Assembly (NCBI GenBank): GCA_017649745.1
Contig: JAGCGE010000035.1
Location: 1 to 43,948, forward strand
Length of the DNA: 43,948 nucleotides
Reading direction: 5' to 3'
Origin: Clostridiales bacterium
GTDB taxonomy: Bacteria; Bacillota_A; Clostridia; Saccharofermentanales; Saccharofermentanaceae
A program made the translations under genes and the position numbers. Positions 34,264 through 42,163 of this stretch are shown piece after piece. Positions within the stretch are counted from its first letter, which is position 1, and each line of letters begins with the position of its first letter. The notes beneath the pieces were generated by a model. It was not told the origin of the DNA, searched no databases, and was given only the letters and a program-made list of their open reading frames with translations.

Positions 34264-34467
34264 GTGGACCAAATCTGCTCCACAGACAAAATGGTCCACA
34301 CATGCGTGGACCATTTGGCTTCAAATTGAACATTTGGTCCACCGATTGACTTCAAATTGAAGCAAACCTCTTCACAATGGTGGTTGGCGTGGACCAAAAC
34401 CTTTATCACAGACAATTTGGTCCACGGTTTGGTGGACTTTTTTGCTTCTACAGCACATTTGGTCCAC
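34264..34467. repeat. two diverged copies of a 79-bp element with TTTGGTCCAC inverted repeats
   Basis: The convergent gap between plsX and the GT2 gene contains copy 1 (34264-34342) and copy 2 (34389-34467), offset by 125 bp. Each has GTGGACCAAA at its left end and TTTGGTCCAC at its right end, with an inner GGTCCAC (34293-34299 and 34419-34425) and inner GTGGAC (34306-34311 and 34432-34437). TTCAAATTGAA occurs twice (34320-34330, 34351-34361). The arms can pair in alternative ways. It does not resemble a CRISPR array or a known insertion sequence. Confidence 0.8.
34420..34443 (+). terminator. terminator within the second repeat copy
   Basis: GTCCAC (34420-34425) and GTGGAC (34432-34437) form a 6-bp stem with a GGTTTG loop, followed by six T (34438-34443). 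It fits termination after plsX; the first copy (34291-34314, 9-bp stem) lacks the T run. Confidence 0.6.
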
Positions 34468-34478
34468 GAACAAATAAC

Positions 34479-35522
34479 TCATGCACGTTCTTTGTTGATA
34501 TCGCGGTACTGTGACACGTGCATTCCTTTTCGGAAATAATACTCGACAGGCAGAAGTGCTGCTACAACGATATTAAGAGCGACAAACATCGGCAGGAACG
34601 GGAGCGCGAAGTGAAGGATCGCTGTACCTGCGGTGTAAAGGGTATATCTGAACAATGCATAGACGATGCTTCTAAGGCCGTCGTTATACTTGAACCTTCT
34701 AAGAACAATGAATTTATAGTAGATAACGCTGATGAACGTACACATAACACCGAAGCCGGGAATGTGCAGGAAGAACAGCTTGTAGTTCAGGAAGATCGTG
34801 ATGAGGAGCATGATCGCTTCCCATGTAATTACAGTCGCGAACGTCGGCCATGCAGTCGAGAAAAGACGACGATAGATAAGGATCGTGTCCTTAACCGGAC
34901 TAAAGTGCGAATCCTTGTTGTCGTCGATGTAGATCGCGTCGATAGGGATCGTTGTTATCGGGATCGACTGCTTGTCAGCGTAAAAGAGCACGTTAAGCTC
35001 ATAGTCGTACTTGTTGCCGCGAACGCGCTTGAGCCAGTCAACGTCACCTATCGTGAAGCCGCGAAGACCAGACTGATTATCCGTGAAATAGTGACCCGTA
35101 AGGATCGTGTAGACGAACTTCGACAGATCGTTACCGAAACGGGACCTGAACGGGATCTTACCCTTACGGATCCTGACTGTAAGTACGAAGCGGGCGTTAT
35201 TTTCCAGCTCGACCTTAACTCGATCGATGTCTTCGACCCTGTGCTGTCCGTCAGCATCGGCGGTTATGAAGATCTTACACTCAGGAAAGAATTCGGTAAG
35301 TCTGGAGATACCGTGCTTCAAGGTAGCGCCCTTACCCATGTTGCGCTCGTTCTTGATCACAAATGTATTCGGATACAATGCGACCTTCTCGAAAACACTC
35401 TGGAACTTCTCACCGCTGCCGTCATCTACGACCAACACGCCATAGCCACCGAAAGACAGCTCTTTGACCAGTTCGACGAGATTGTTGTTCGGCTCATATG
35501 CCGGAATGACGACAACACACAT
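34479..35522 (-). CDS. GT2 glycosyltransferase fused to GtrA-like membrane domain
   Basis: A 347-residue fusion. The N-terminal GT2 domain is of the dolichol-phosphate mannosyltransferase type: VVVIPAYEPNNNL, LVVDDGSG, NMGKGATLKHGI and the DADGQH nucleotide-sugar motif near residue 92. Residues about 215-340 form a GtrA-like domain with four hydrophobic segments. Such pairs transfer a sugar to polyprenyl phosphate and flip it for glycan decoration; here both steps are in one polypeptide. AGGAGT precedes the ATG. It is separated from the leftward hydrolase gene upstream by 28 bp. Confidence 0.9.
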   Translation of the reverse strand: MCVVVIPAYEPNNNLVELVKELSFGGYGVLVVDDGSGEKFQSVFEKVALYPNTFVIKNERNMGKGATLKHGISRLTEFFPECKIFITADADGQHRVEDIDRVKVELENNARFVLTVRIRKGKIPFRSRFGNDLSKFVYTILTGHYFTDNQSGLRGFTIGDVDWLKRVRGNKYDYELNVLFYADKQSIPITTIPIDAIYIDDNKDSHFSPVKDTILIYRRLFSTAWPTFATVITWEAIMLLITIFLNYKLFFLHIPGFGVMCTFISVIYYKFIVLRRFKYNDGLRSIVYALFRYTLYTAGTAILHFALPFLPMFVALNIVVAALLPVEYYFRKGMHVSQYRDINKERA

Positions 35523-35550
35523 AAGGTACTCCTAAATAAAACTGTCTAGA

Positions 35551-36477
35551 TTATCGCACATTCTCGTCAATAAAGGAAATGATATCAGCCATCAGAGCTT
35601 CATCAGTCAGGATATCGACGTGACCGTCTTTTCCAGGGGTCTTATTGAGGATGTAATCTACTTCATCATTTGTATCAGTCAACTCGATGTCTGCCATATG
35701 AGAATAGACCGAATACTGATCGACCGCGATCTTCTCGTCATTAGCACCATGAACAACAAGAGTCGGAACAGAGGCCTTATTCATGGCATCGACCGCATCA
35801 GCATCAACATAATCCTTATCGAAAAGGATTATCTGATAAAGATAGAGCATCGGATAGTTGGCATATGCGAACTTCCCCATCATATCAACTGCAGGCTCCA
35901 TGATGCCCTCCATTGCGCTGTTTATGCCTCCGACAGAGACGATGGCGTCAGGAGTATGGCCGAACAAAGTGACATTACATACTGAATAACCGCCTCTGCT
36001 GTGACCGAAAAGAACCTGCTTCGAATAACCGAAATTGTTGTTGGACTCAATGAACTTAAGGGCTTCGTCAAGATCGACGAGTTCCTGTTCGAATCCCCTT
36101 GATGACTCACCTTCACTCGTGCAGCTTCCTGTCGTGTCAAAAGTGAAGACACCGTAACCTGCATCACTAAATGCCTTTATCTGAGGAAGGTAATTATCAC
36201 AACTGGCATTAAAGCCCGGTGCAAGAACGATGAGCGCTGTCTTGTCCTCATTATCGTAAAGGTAGCCTTTTAATGTGTTCTCCCCTACCAAAAATGATTT
36301 CTCGATCCTTGCTGAATAGAGTTCCTGATACTGCGAATCGATATCGACTGTCGCGTCATAACGCGGGAACATCTTGTCATAGATTATCTTCGTGATGATC
36401 GGGCATGCGATGATGTTCAGAAGGATAAAGATGAGGATCACGCGGATCACTATTTTCTTGCGGTTGCTTGTTTTCAT
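35551..36477 (-). CDS. membrane-anchored alpha/beta hydrolase
   Basis: A 308-residue protein with one N-terminal membrane helix (IVIRVILIFILLNIIACPII) and an alpha/beta hydrolase domain. It has LIVLAPGFNASCDNYL with an oxyanion-type loop, the elbow LFGHSRGGYS, VVHGANDEKI with the acid, and GKDGHVDIL with the His. All triad residues are present. The substrate is unknown. It probably shares a transcript with the GT2-GtrA gene and is divergent from a second hydrolase, 46 bp away. Confidence 0.87.
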   Translation of the reverse strand: MKTSNRKKIVIRVILIFILLNIIACPIITKIIYDKMFPRYDATVDIDSQYQELYSARIEKSFLVGENTLKGYLYDNEDKTALIVLAPGFNASCDNYLPQIKAFSDAGYGVFTFDTTGSCTSEGESSRGFEQELVDLDEALKFIESNNNFGYSKQVLFGHSRGGYSVCNVTLFGHTPDAIVSVGGINSAMEGIMEPAVDMMGKFAYANYPMLYLYQIILFDKDYVDADAVDAMNKASVPTLVVHGANDEKIAVDQYSVYSHMADIELTDTNDEVDYILNKTPGKDGHVDILTDEALMADIISFIDENVR

Positions 36478-36520
36478 GTCAATTTTCCTTTATCATAGAA
36501 ATACTTTTGACGGGAGCCAA
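36468..36520. promoter_or_regulatory. overlapping divergent promoters of two hydrolase genes
   Basis: Rightward: TTGTTT (36468-36473), 17 bp, TATCAT (36491-36496). Leftward: TTGGCT (36520-36515), 17 bp, TATGAT (36497-36492). The two -10 elements overlap on opposite strands, so expression of the two genes may be mutually exclusive or jointly controlled. Confidence 0.5.
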
Positions 36521-36523
36521 CCA

Positions 36524-37504
36524 ATGTATTTTACACCAAACAATTCATTTAAGATATGTCCTGATGAAGAGTATCCACAGTTTATTGAAAGGATCACTCC
36601 AATACTTGAAGAAAGCTCAGAGGCAGGTGATTTTCCGTCATTTGACGGTCTTACTCTCCGATATAGATTCATGAAGGTTAAAGATGCCAAGGCAACTGTT
36701 GTTGTGCTTCATGGCGTCACTGAATTCCACCAGAAATATTATGAACTCGCGTGGTATTTCCTTAACTCGGGTTATAACGTATTTCTCTATGATCAGAGAG
36801 GCCACGGCTACTCAGGCCGCGAGGTTGAAGATCAGCATCTTACTCACGTAAAGGATTTCGAAGATTACGTTAAGGATCTTAATGCTATCATCAAGGGCGT
36901 AGTTGAGCCAGGTTCGGAAGGCGCTCCTATATATCTTCTCTCGCACTCAATGGGAGGAGCAGTAGTCTTCCTTTATCTTGCAGAGTTCGAAAACAATGTC
37001 GACAAGGCAGTTTTCTGTTCGCCTATGATCCAGCCGAGAACGAGTTTTATCCCAAGACCTATGACGCTCAGGTTCGTTAAAAAGCAGATAAAGAAAGACG
37101 GTCTTGAAGCAAGGTTCATCCACTCAGGACAGTGGAATCCGAATCCTGTTTTCGATAAGAGTACGGATATGAGTTATCACAGGTTCCTCACGAACCTTAA
37201 TATCAGGCGTGCTGACTGGCATTATCAGAATTCGTCTTCATCGAACGCGTGGCTTCTTGAAGCAGTCAACGTCAGAGACAAGCTTCTTGATAAAGAGCTG
37301 ATATCGAAGATAAAGACGAAGATGCTGCTTATGTGTTCAAAGGATGATCAGCTCGTCGTAACTAAGACGACGCTTAAGTTTGCCAAGCAGAATCCGAATA
37401 TCAGGCTTCTTGACATACCGAATTCTAAGCATACTATATATACGAGTTCGCCTGAGGCGATCGAGCGCTTCTATAAAGAGGCTATAAATTTTTTCGATAA
37501 TTAA
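36524..37504 (+). CDS. monoacylglycerol lipase-like alpha/beta hydrolase (serine aminopeptidase S33 type)
   Basis: The ATG at 36524 (MYFTPNNSFKI) follows GGGAG and gives 326 residues; the frame upstream would run over the divergent gene. The domain has VVVLHGVTEFHQKYYELAWYF, FLYDQRGHGYSGR, the elbow LLSHSMGGAVVFLY, MCSKDDQLV with the acid and NSKHTIY with the His. This is the lysophospholipase/monoacylglycerol lipase pattern. No signal peptide is present, so it acts in the cytoplasm. It is followed 12 bp later by the transglutaminase-like gene. Confidence 0.9.
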   Translation: MYFTPNNSFKICPDEEYPQFIERITPILEESSEAGDFPSFDGLTLRYRFMKVKDAKATVVVLHGVTEFHQKYYELAWYFLNSGYNVFLYDQRGHGYSGREVEDQHLTHVKDFEDYVKDLNAIIKGVVEPGSEGAPIYLLSHSMGGAVVFLYLAEFENNVDKAVFCSPMIQPRTSFIPRPMTLRFVKKQIKKDGLEARFIHSGQWNPNPVFDKSTDMSYHRFLTNLNIRRADWHYQNSSSSNAWLLEAVNVRDKLLDKELISKIKTKMLLMCSKDDQLVVTKTTLKFAKQNPNIRLLDIPNSKHTIYTSSPEAIERFYKEAINFFDN

Positions 37505-37516
37505 CGGAGAATAGAG

Positions 37517-38188
37517 ATGGAATGGAAACAGAGGCATGATTTTGCCGCTTATCTTGAGTCTAGTAAATATATCAACAAGGACGATCCGAAGGTCAGGATC
37601 ATCGCGCAGTATTGCTACGAGCGTGCTGTTAATGCCCTGGAGCACAACGATCCTGAGGTTTACTATGATCCTGAGATCGAGATCGCGCGTCAGTGTTTTC
37701 TGCTCGTAAGAGATGAGATCAAGCATTCTCATGACATCGGTTATTCGAAGGTCGTATTGAAGGCTTCACGCGTATTGGAAGAGAAAGAAGGACTTTGCTT
37801 TGCCAAGGCTGATCTTCTCTGTGCCCTTCTTCGCGCGAATAATATTCCGAGCGGTATAGGCTATCAGTACTTAAAGCTTGATACGCCTGACTCCCCTCTT
37901 ATCCTTCATGCGCTGAACTTTGTTTATCTTGAGGCTGTCGGAGGCTGGATCAGGCTCGACGCGAGAGGCAACCGTGAAGATGTCCATGCGGAGTTCTCTA
38001 TCGACCCGAATAACGAGATACTCGCTTTTAATACGGATCCCGGACTTGGTGAACTCAATGTTCCGTTTATCTACGCTGCACACGATATGATGGTCATAAC
38101 AAAATACAAGCAGCACGATAATCTGAACGACCTGTGGAATGATCTTCCTGATAAGCTCACAGGCAAAGAATATACTCTTGACAAATGA
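37517..38188 (+). CDS. transglutaminase-like domain protein
   Basis: A 223-residue protein. The transglutaminase-like triad is visible as the Cys in KEGLCFAKADLLCALLRA (near residue 93), the His in ILHALNFVYLE (near 132) and the Asp in GGWIRLDARGN. Such proteins are often proteases or structural homologues rather than true transglutaminases. No signal peptide is seen. It follows the lipase gene by 12 bp and is likely cotranscribed. The promoter of tRNA-Cys overlaps its last codons. Confidence 0.88.
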   Translation: MEWKQRHDFAAYLESSKYINKDDPKVRIIAQYCYERAVNALEHNDPEVYYDPEIEIARQCFLLVRDEIKHSHDIGYSKVVLKASRVLEEKEGLCFAKADLLCALLRANNIPSGIGYQYLKLDTPDSPLILHALNFVYLEAVGGWIRLDARGNREDVHAEFSIDPNNEILAFNTDPGLGELNVPFIYAAHDMMVITKYKQHDNLNDLWNDLPDKLTGKEYTLDK

Positions 38189-38206
38189 GAGGTTGTCCTA
38201 CATAAT
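38178..38206 (+). promoter_or_regulatory. tRNA-Cys promoter
   Basis: TTGACA (38178-38183), 17 bp, CATAAT (38201-38206). The -35 element lies inside the end of the transglutaminase-like gene, just before its TGA stop. Confidence 0.85.
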
Positions 38207-38219
38207 ATTGAAGTTGCAC

Positions 38220-38294
<75 letters not shown>

Positions 38295-38300
38295 ACATAA

Positions 38301-38327
38301 AAGGTGATATCCATTGGATATCACCTT
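38301..38327. terminator. bidirectional terminator after tRNA-Cys
   Basis: AAGGTGATATCC (38301-38312) and GGATATCACCTT (38316-38327), 12 bp perfect with a 3-nt loop, a T run to the right and an A run to the left. It serves tRNA-Cys and the convergent 38341 gene. Confidence 0.9.
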
Positions 38328-38340
38328 TTTCTTTATTCTT

Positions 38341-39726
38341 TTATGTTTTCCAAGTCCATCCCGAATCTTCGATCCTTGTTCTTCCTGTCATTGAATGCTC
38401 GACAGTATAGAGCTTTACCTGCATTCCCAACAATTTGTCATCCTTTTCGATAAGCTTAGGTCTCTCCGAAAAATCGAAGTATTCGGCACCATGTATGATG
38501 CTTTTTTCATGAGCGAGCACATCATCGGTATTGTAACTGCCCCGACGCATCTTCTTGTCGATTCGTATGCCCATAAACGCAGCTAATCCGATTAGCAAAG
38601 CAAGAATGAAACCATAGAGATCGTGGTCGAATTCCGGCAGGAAGAGACCTGAGAAAAATACGGCTACAGCTGCAATGAGCGACAGTACCAGGACAGTTCC
38701 TTCAGGCAACAGCTTTTTGATAGAGATATTAAGTCCAAAAGCGTTGTCGCCCTTCTTTTCCGGTAGTTCACCCGACACAAGGCCTGTCTGACCGTTTATA
38801 GCGATCTGGTAGGACTCGCCCTTGTACTCATAGTTCAGGAACCATACCGGCAGGAGTGCATAGGATTGAGTCATATTCTTGATATAAGAAGTCGATGAAT
38901 CAGAGTCTACGCTGGTATATCTGACATCCGTGTCGCTAGTCTTTGTTTTCGCGAGGATCTCGCCTGCATACTGAGCAAATCTGGAGATCCTGATATCGAT
39001 GATCTCAGTAAGATCGAGAGCATTCCTGTCATACCTGTTAACATAATATCCCGGAAGATAAGTGTCGTCATAAGGACGAAGTTCGCTGAAATCAAACGGC
39101 TCGATGCCTTCCATAAGGAAGTTGCTGATCCTGATACAGCCGTCGAACGGGACATTCTTTACCTTAAATGACATCTTACGCGAAAACTGGAAGACAGTTC
39201 TCACACTCTCGTCATCCTGAACATATCCGAGTCCACCCGCAGTCGCGATACACTCAGCGTTGAGGAGCCAGAAAGGAACATAAAGTCCTGTGATCTTCTT
39301 GATATTCTTTTCCGAATAGACATCGCGTGGAGCCTTTTTTTCCTTGGCCCAATCGATAAAATTCTTTACAGCCGTATCTCTCTGAATCTTAAAAGGAATA
39401 ACATAGTCAGGACGGAATTGTTTTGTGAGACGGCGTCCGACTACCGTAGGATTACCGCAGAAAGCGCAGAATGTTACAGCAGTGTTCTCATCAGTTACGA
39501 TCGTTGCGCCGCAAGCATCACATATATACTCTCTCTTGTTCTCTTCCTCTTCCGAAGCTTCATCTACATCAACGAACTTGAGCTTACCTGTAAGATTCAG
39601 CGATCCAGGTTCGTATACGTTACCACAGCTTCGGCATACTGAAGCCTTGATATTAGAATCGAACTTCAATACGTCACCGCATGTAGGACAATTAAGCGCT
39701 GTTGTCTGTGAATCCCAAATAGCCAT
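38341..39726 (-). CDS. double zinc-ribbon membrane protein
   Basis: The ATG at 39726 (MAIWDSQTTALNCPTC) follows GAGGTG and gives 461 residues. Two zinc ribbons lie at the start: CPTC...CRSC (about 13-36) and CDAC...CAFC (about 68-89). A globular part with repeated Trp/Tyr segments follows (FIDWAKEKKAPRDVY; YVPFWLLNAECIATAGG). Two membrane helices are near 345-385 and a short tail follows. The layout matches large uncharacterised zinc-ribbon membrane proteins of Clostridia. Function unknown. It ends at the shared terminator. Confidence 0.82.
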   Translation of the reverse strand: MAIWDSQTTALNCPTCGDVLKFDSNIKASVCRSCGNVYEPGSLNLTGKLKFVDVDEASEEEENKREYICDACGATIVTDENTAVTFCAFCGNPTVVGRRLTKQFRPDYVIPFKIQRDTAVKNFIDWAKEKKAPRDVYSEKNIKKITGLYVPFWLLNAECIATAGGLGYVQDDESVRTVFQFSRKMSFKVKNVPFDGCIRISNFLMEGIEPFDFSELRPYDDTYLPGYYVNRYDRNALDLTEIIDIRISRFAQYAGEILAKTKTSDTDVRYTSVDSDSSTSYIKNMTQSYALLPVWFLNYEYKGESYQIAINGQTGLVSGELPEKKGDNAFGLNISIKKLLPEGTVLVLSLIAAVAVFFSGLFLPEFDHDLYGFILALLIGLAAFMGIRIDKKMRRGSYNTDDVLAHEKSIIHGAEYFDFSERPKLIEKDDKLLGMQVKLYTVEHSMTGRTRIEDSGWTWKT

Positions 39727-39812
39727 AAAACACCTCACCTCAATACTTAGCAAATTATACTATATAGCAATTTTGTTTAATATATTTGTCCGCTAAAAAT
39801 ACACTTTGCTAA

Positions 39813-39841
39813 TTGCCCATGTGAACATATTTAAATAAAAT
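39813..39841 (+). promoter_or_regulatory. barnase-barstar promoter
   Basis: TTGCCC (39813-39818), 17 bp, TAAAAT (39836-39841), 20 bp before the barnase ATG at 39862. The region is back to back with the promoter of the 38341 gene (TATAAT at 39759-39754). Confidence 0.55.
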
Positions 39842-39861
39842 GGATACGAAAGGCGGTCAAT

Positions 39862-40440
39862 ATGAAAAAACTACTGGCGATCATTATTACTTTAGTCTTC
39901 CTTCTTTCCGGCTGTGCTAATGTCACAGTTTCAAATGAGGAAGAGACAACTACAGCGGCAACTACATCTGCCACTACAACAGTTGCAACAACAGAAACCA
40001 CCGAAACAACTGAGGAAACTGAGAACACCACTACAGTTGAAACGACTGAGGAAACTACCATTGAGACAACTGTCGAAACAGAGGAAAACAAGATCGATAA
40101 AGACGGTACGTACACGAGTGTCGAAGACGTATCTCTCTATATCTATACTTACGGAGAACTTCCTGGCAACTTCATAACAAAGAAGGAAGCAAAGGACTTA
40201 GGCTGGCCGGGCGGAGATCTGGAACCTTATGCACCCGGAATGTGCATCGGAGGCGACTACTTCGGAAACTATGAGGGAAACCTCCCTGAAGCTAAGGGAC
40301 GCGAATATCACGAGTGTGATATCGATACGCTTGGTGCTAAATCAAGAGGCGCCAAGAGGATCATCTATTCAAATGACGGTCTGATCTATTATACGGAAGA
40401 TCACTACGAGACATTCACACTCTTGTACGGTGAGGAATAA
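39862..40440 (+). CDS. lipid-anchored barnase-type ribonuclease
   Basis: A 192-residue protein: lipoprotein signal with lipobox LLSGC (Cys18), a Thr/Glu linker (about 25-80), then a complete barnase-like RNase domain. Compared with Bacillus barnase, the key residues match by motif and spacing: Lys107 in FITKKEAKDLGW (barnase Lys27), Glu151 in YHECDID (Glu73), Arg162 and Arg166 in SRGAKRIIYS (Arg83/Arg87), and His181 in TEDHYETF (His102). The enzyme would cleave RNA outside the cell while anchored to the membrane. The barstar inhibitor gene follows by 10 bp. Barnase is usually freely secreted, so anchoring is unusual. Confidence 0.94.
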   Translation: MKKLLAIIITLVFLLSGCANVTVSNEEETTTAATTSATTTVATTETTETTEETENTTTVETTEETTIETTVETEENKIDKDGTYTSVEDVSLYIYTYGELPGNFITKKEAKDLGWPGGDLEPYAPGMCIGGDYFGNYEGNLPEAKGREYHECDIDTLGAKSRGAKRIIYSNDGLIYYTEDHYETFTLLYGEE

Positions 40441-40450
40441 GGAGGAATAT

Positions 40451-40756
40451 ATGAGCGAACGAGCTGTAATCGACATATCTACTATCAATACAACGGAAGA
40501 ACTTCATAAGCTTCTTAAGGGGATGCTACTCTTCCCTGAATACTACGGAGGCAATCTCGACGCGCTTCATGACATCTTGTCTGAGCGCAAGTTTAATATC
40601 ACTCTCACGAATACTTCCAAGGTCTCCTCTGAGATAGAAGGATATCTTCCTAAGTTGCTCCGTGTTTTCGATGCCTGCGCAAAAGAAAACAAGGACTTCA
40701 CGTATGAAGTCCTTGCTAATGATCATTCAGAAGAAGATACGTCGACTTTCGACTGA
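40451..40756 (+). CDS. barstar-family ribonuclease inhibitor
   Basis: I choose the ATG at 40451 (MSERAVIDIS) directly after GGAGGA, giving 101 residues. The barnase-binding helix LFPEYYGGNLDALHDIL matches barstar (LPEYYGENLDALWD). It keeps the two acidic residues that block the active site (Asp37 and Asp41, corresponding to barstar Asp35/Asp39). The protein is cytoplasmic, with no signal, and protects the producer from its own enzyme before export. The segment encoding KENKDFTYEVLAN contains a strong inverted repeat that appears to terminate the convergent 40759 gene. Confidence 0.93.
   Translation: MSERAVIDISTINTTEELHKLLKGMLLFPEYYGGNLDALHDILSERKFNITLTNTSKVSSEIEGYLPKLLRVFDACAKENKDFTYEVLANDHSEEDTSTFD
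40681..40715 (-). terminator. intrinsic terminator of the 40759 gene, inside barstar coding sequence
   Basis: CAAGGACTTCA (40690-40700) and TGAAGTCCTTG (40705-40715) form an 11-bp perfect stem with a CGTA loop. On the minus strand TTTTCTTTT follows (40689-40681). The 40759 stop lies 44 bp upstream on that strand. Confidence 0.75.
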
Positions 40757-40758
40757 TC

Positions 40759-42081
40759 TTATTCGAGACTCTCGATGTGCCAGAGTGTCGTAGTATCGTA
40801 GCTGTCAGGGAGAGCCTCCCAGTTACCTGCAGATACTTCGATATACCAGCAATTCTCCTCAAGAACATATTCCATCCAACCGCCGTTAGTATTAGCGTAA
40901 TCGTTGGAGATGTCTTCGTACCAGAATTTCCACGTTGCAGGCTCTACATAATCGTTATAGTAGAAGTAACAGTCTGTCTCAAAATCATAATATGCGCTCT
41001 CTTCAGGGATCCATTCACATGTCCTGCCGATCTCCTCGACATAGAGCTCAGTGATCTCAGCGTACTTACCGGTTCCTGTCTCAATGAAGTGCCAGAGCTT
41101 AGAGGCATCGTACCTGTCAGGGAGTTTTTCCCAATTACCATCGGAAGTCTCAATATACCACTGACATTCATCATAATCGTAGTTCATCCATCCGTAGTCT
41201 CCGAAATCGGATGAGATGCCCTCATACCAGTACTCCCACTCGCCTATCGTTGACGAGTCGTCGAAATAGAAATAGCAATCGCTCTCCTTATCGTAGTAGC
41301 TCTCGTATTCATCATTCCAGGCACACTCTCTGCCAAGTTCTTCAACGTAGATGACATCATCGTTAGTCTCAGAACTCACGACAGTCGTTTCTGGATAAAG
41401 CGATTCGAGCTTATCCTGCAGAGATGTTTTCGAAACCAAGGACACGCACATGGAAAGTGCGAAATGTGTGCCCAATAAAATTCCGATAATACCAAAGACC
41501 TTGCCAATACGAGGTCTTCCGCCGCCTCCACCTACAGGAACTTCCTGCAAAGGATCATCCAAAACGATATTATCTGATATCTGGAGGATCGCACCGCAGT
41601 TAGGACATGATGGTGCTGCACCCTGTGTCCAGTTGACCTTGATATCCGTACCGCAGAAGTCACAACTCATCATCGTCTCATAACCGTTAGCCGTCTTAAT
41701 GGCTACCTGATCATAGTGATTACCTGATTCGTCGTAGTAACCTCTCTCGTAATATCTTCCGGTTACATTGTCTCTCCATGCAGAAGGATAGTAAACGTAG
41801 TCGTGTCTGGAACTTCTTACTACAGTCGATCCTTTACCCGTGAAACCACTTGGCTGATTCGAGCGCTTTCTCGGAGGCGGCGGTGCCGTTCTTCTTGCAG
41901 AGGAAGAGGACGAACGGTATGACGAACCTCTGGAGCCATAGCTGCTTGAGCTGCTGCGACTGCTCCTGCTTCTCGAAGAACTCCTTGAAGAACTACTCCT
42001 TGAAGAGCTTCTTGAACTGGATCTTGAAGATGAACTCCTGGAACTTGAACGTGAAGATGAACTGTGTCTTGAAGGGGGCAT
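40759..42081 (-). CDS. Arg/Ser-repeat zinc-ribbon membrane protein with tandem extracellular repeats
   Basis: A 440-residue protein. Residues 1-75 are almost only Ser and Arg (SSRSSSRSSSRSS pattern) followed by PPPPRK. A zinc ribbon lies at about 135-165 (CDFC...CPNC). One membrane helix (IGKVFGIIGILLGTHFALSM) is near 205. The exterior part consists of two similar repeats of about 88 residues, each with YVEE(L/I)GR.C.W, YY.(K/F)E(S/T)DCYFY, WYE.IS, CWYIE or CQWYIE, and a final LWH. GGAGGAAAG precedes the ATG. Convergent with barstar, with 2 bp between stop codons. Function unknown. Confidence 0.82.
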   Translation of the reverse strand: MPPSRHSSSSRSSSRSSSSRSSSRSSSRSSSSRSSSRSRSSRSSSSSYGSRGSSYRSSSSSARRTAPPPPRKRSNQPSGFTGKGSTVVRSSRHDYVYYPSAWRDNVTGRYYERGYYDESGNHYDQVAIKTANGYETMMSCDFCGTDIKVNWTQGAAPSCPNCGAILQISDNIVLDDPLQEVPVGGGGGRPRIGKVFGIIGILLGTHFALSMCVSLVSKTSLQDKLESLYPETTVVSSETNDDVIYVEELGRECAWNDEYESYYDKESDCYFYFDDSSTIGEWEYWYEGISSDFGDYGWMNYDYDECQWYIETSDGNWEKLPDRYDASKLWHFIETGTGKYAEITELYVEEIGRTCEWIPEESAYYDFETDCYFYYNDYVEPATWKFWYEDISNDYANTNGGWMEYVLEENCWYIEVSAGNWEALPDSYDTTTLWHIESLE

Positions 42082-42163
42082 TTCTTTCCTCCGAAACTAA
42101 ATTATTTACCCATAGTATACACTAAGCTAATGCCCTCGAAAACCGTTACAGTTCCTATTTAGA

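Noticed and set aside
34264..34467. CRISPR array or insertion-sequence ends
   Set aside because: Repeats are 10 bp in both orientations with no regular spacers, transposase or target duplication.
34518..35549. 343-residue plus-strand frame opposite the GT2-GtrA gene
   Set aside because: Long but with no recognisable domain; it mirrors a clear glycosyltransferase with a good ribosome-binding site on the other strand.
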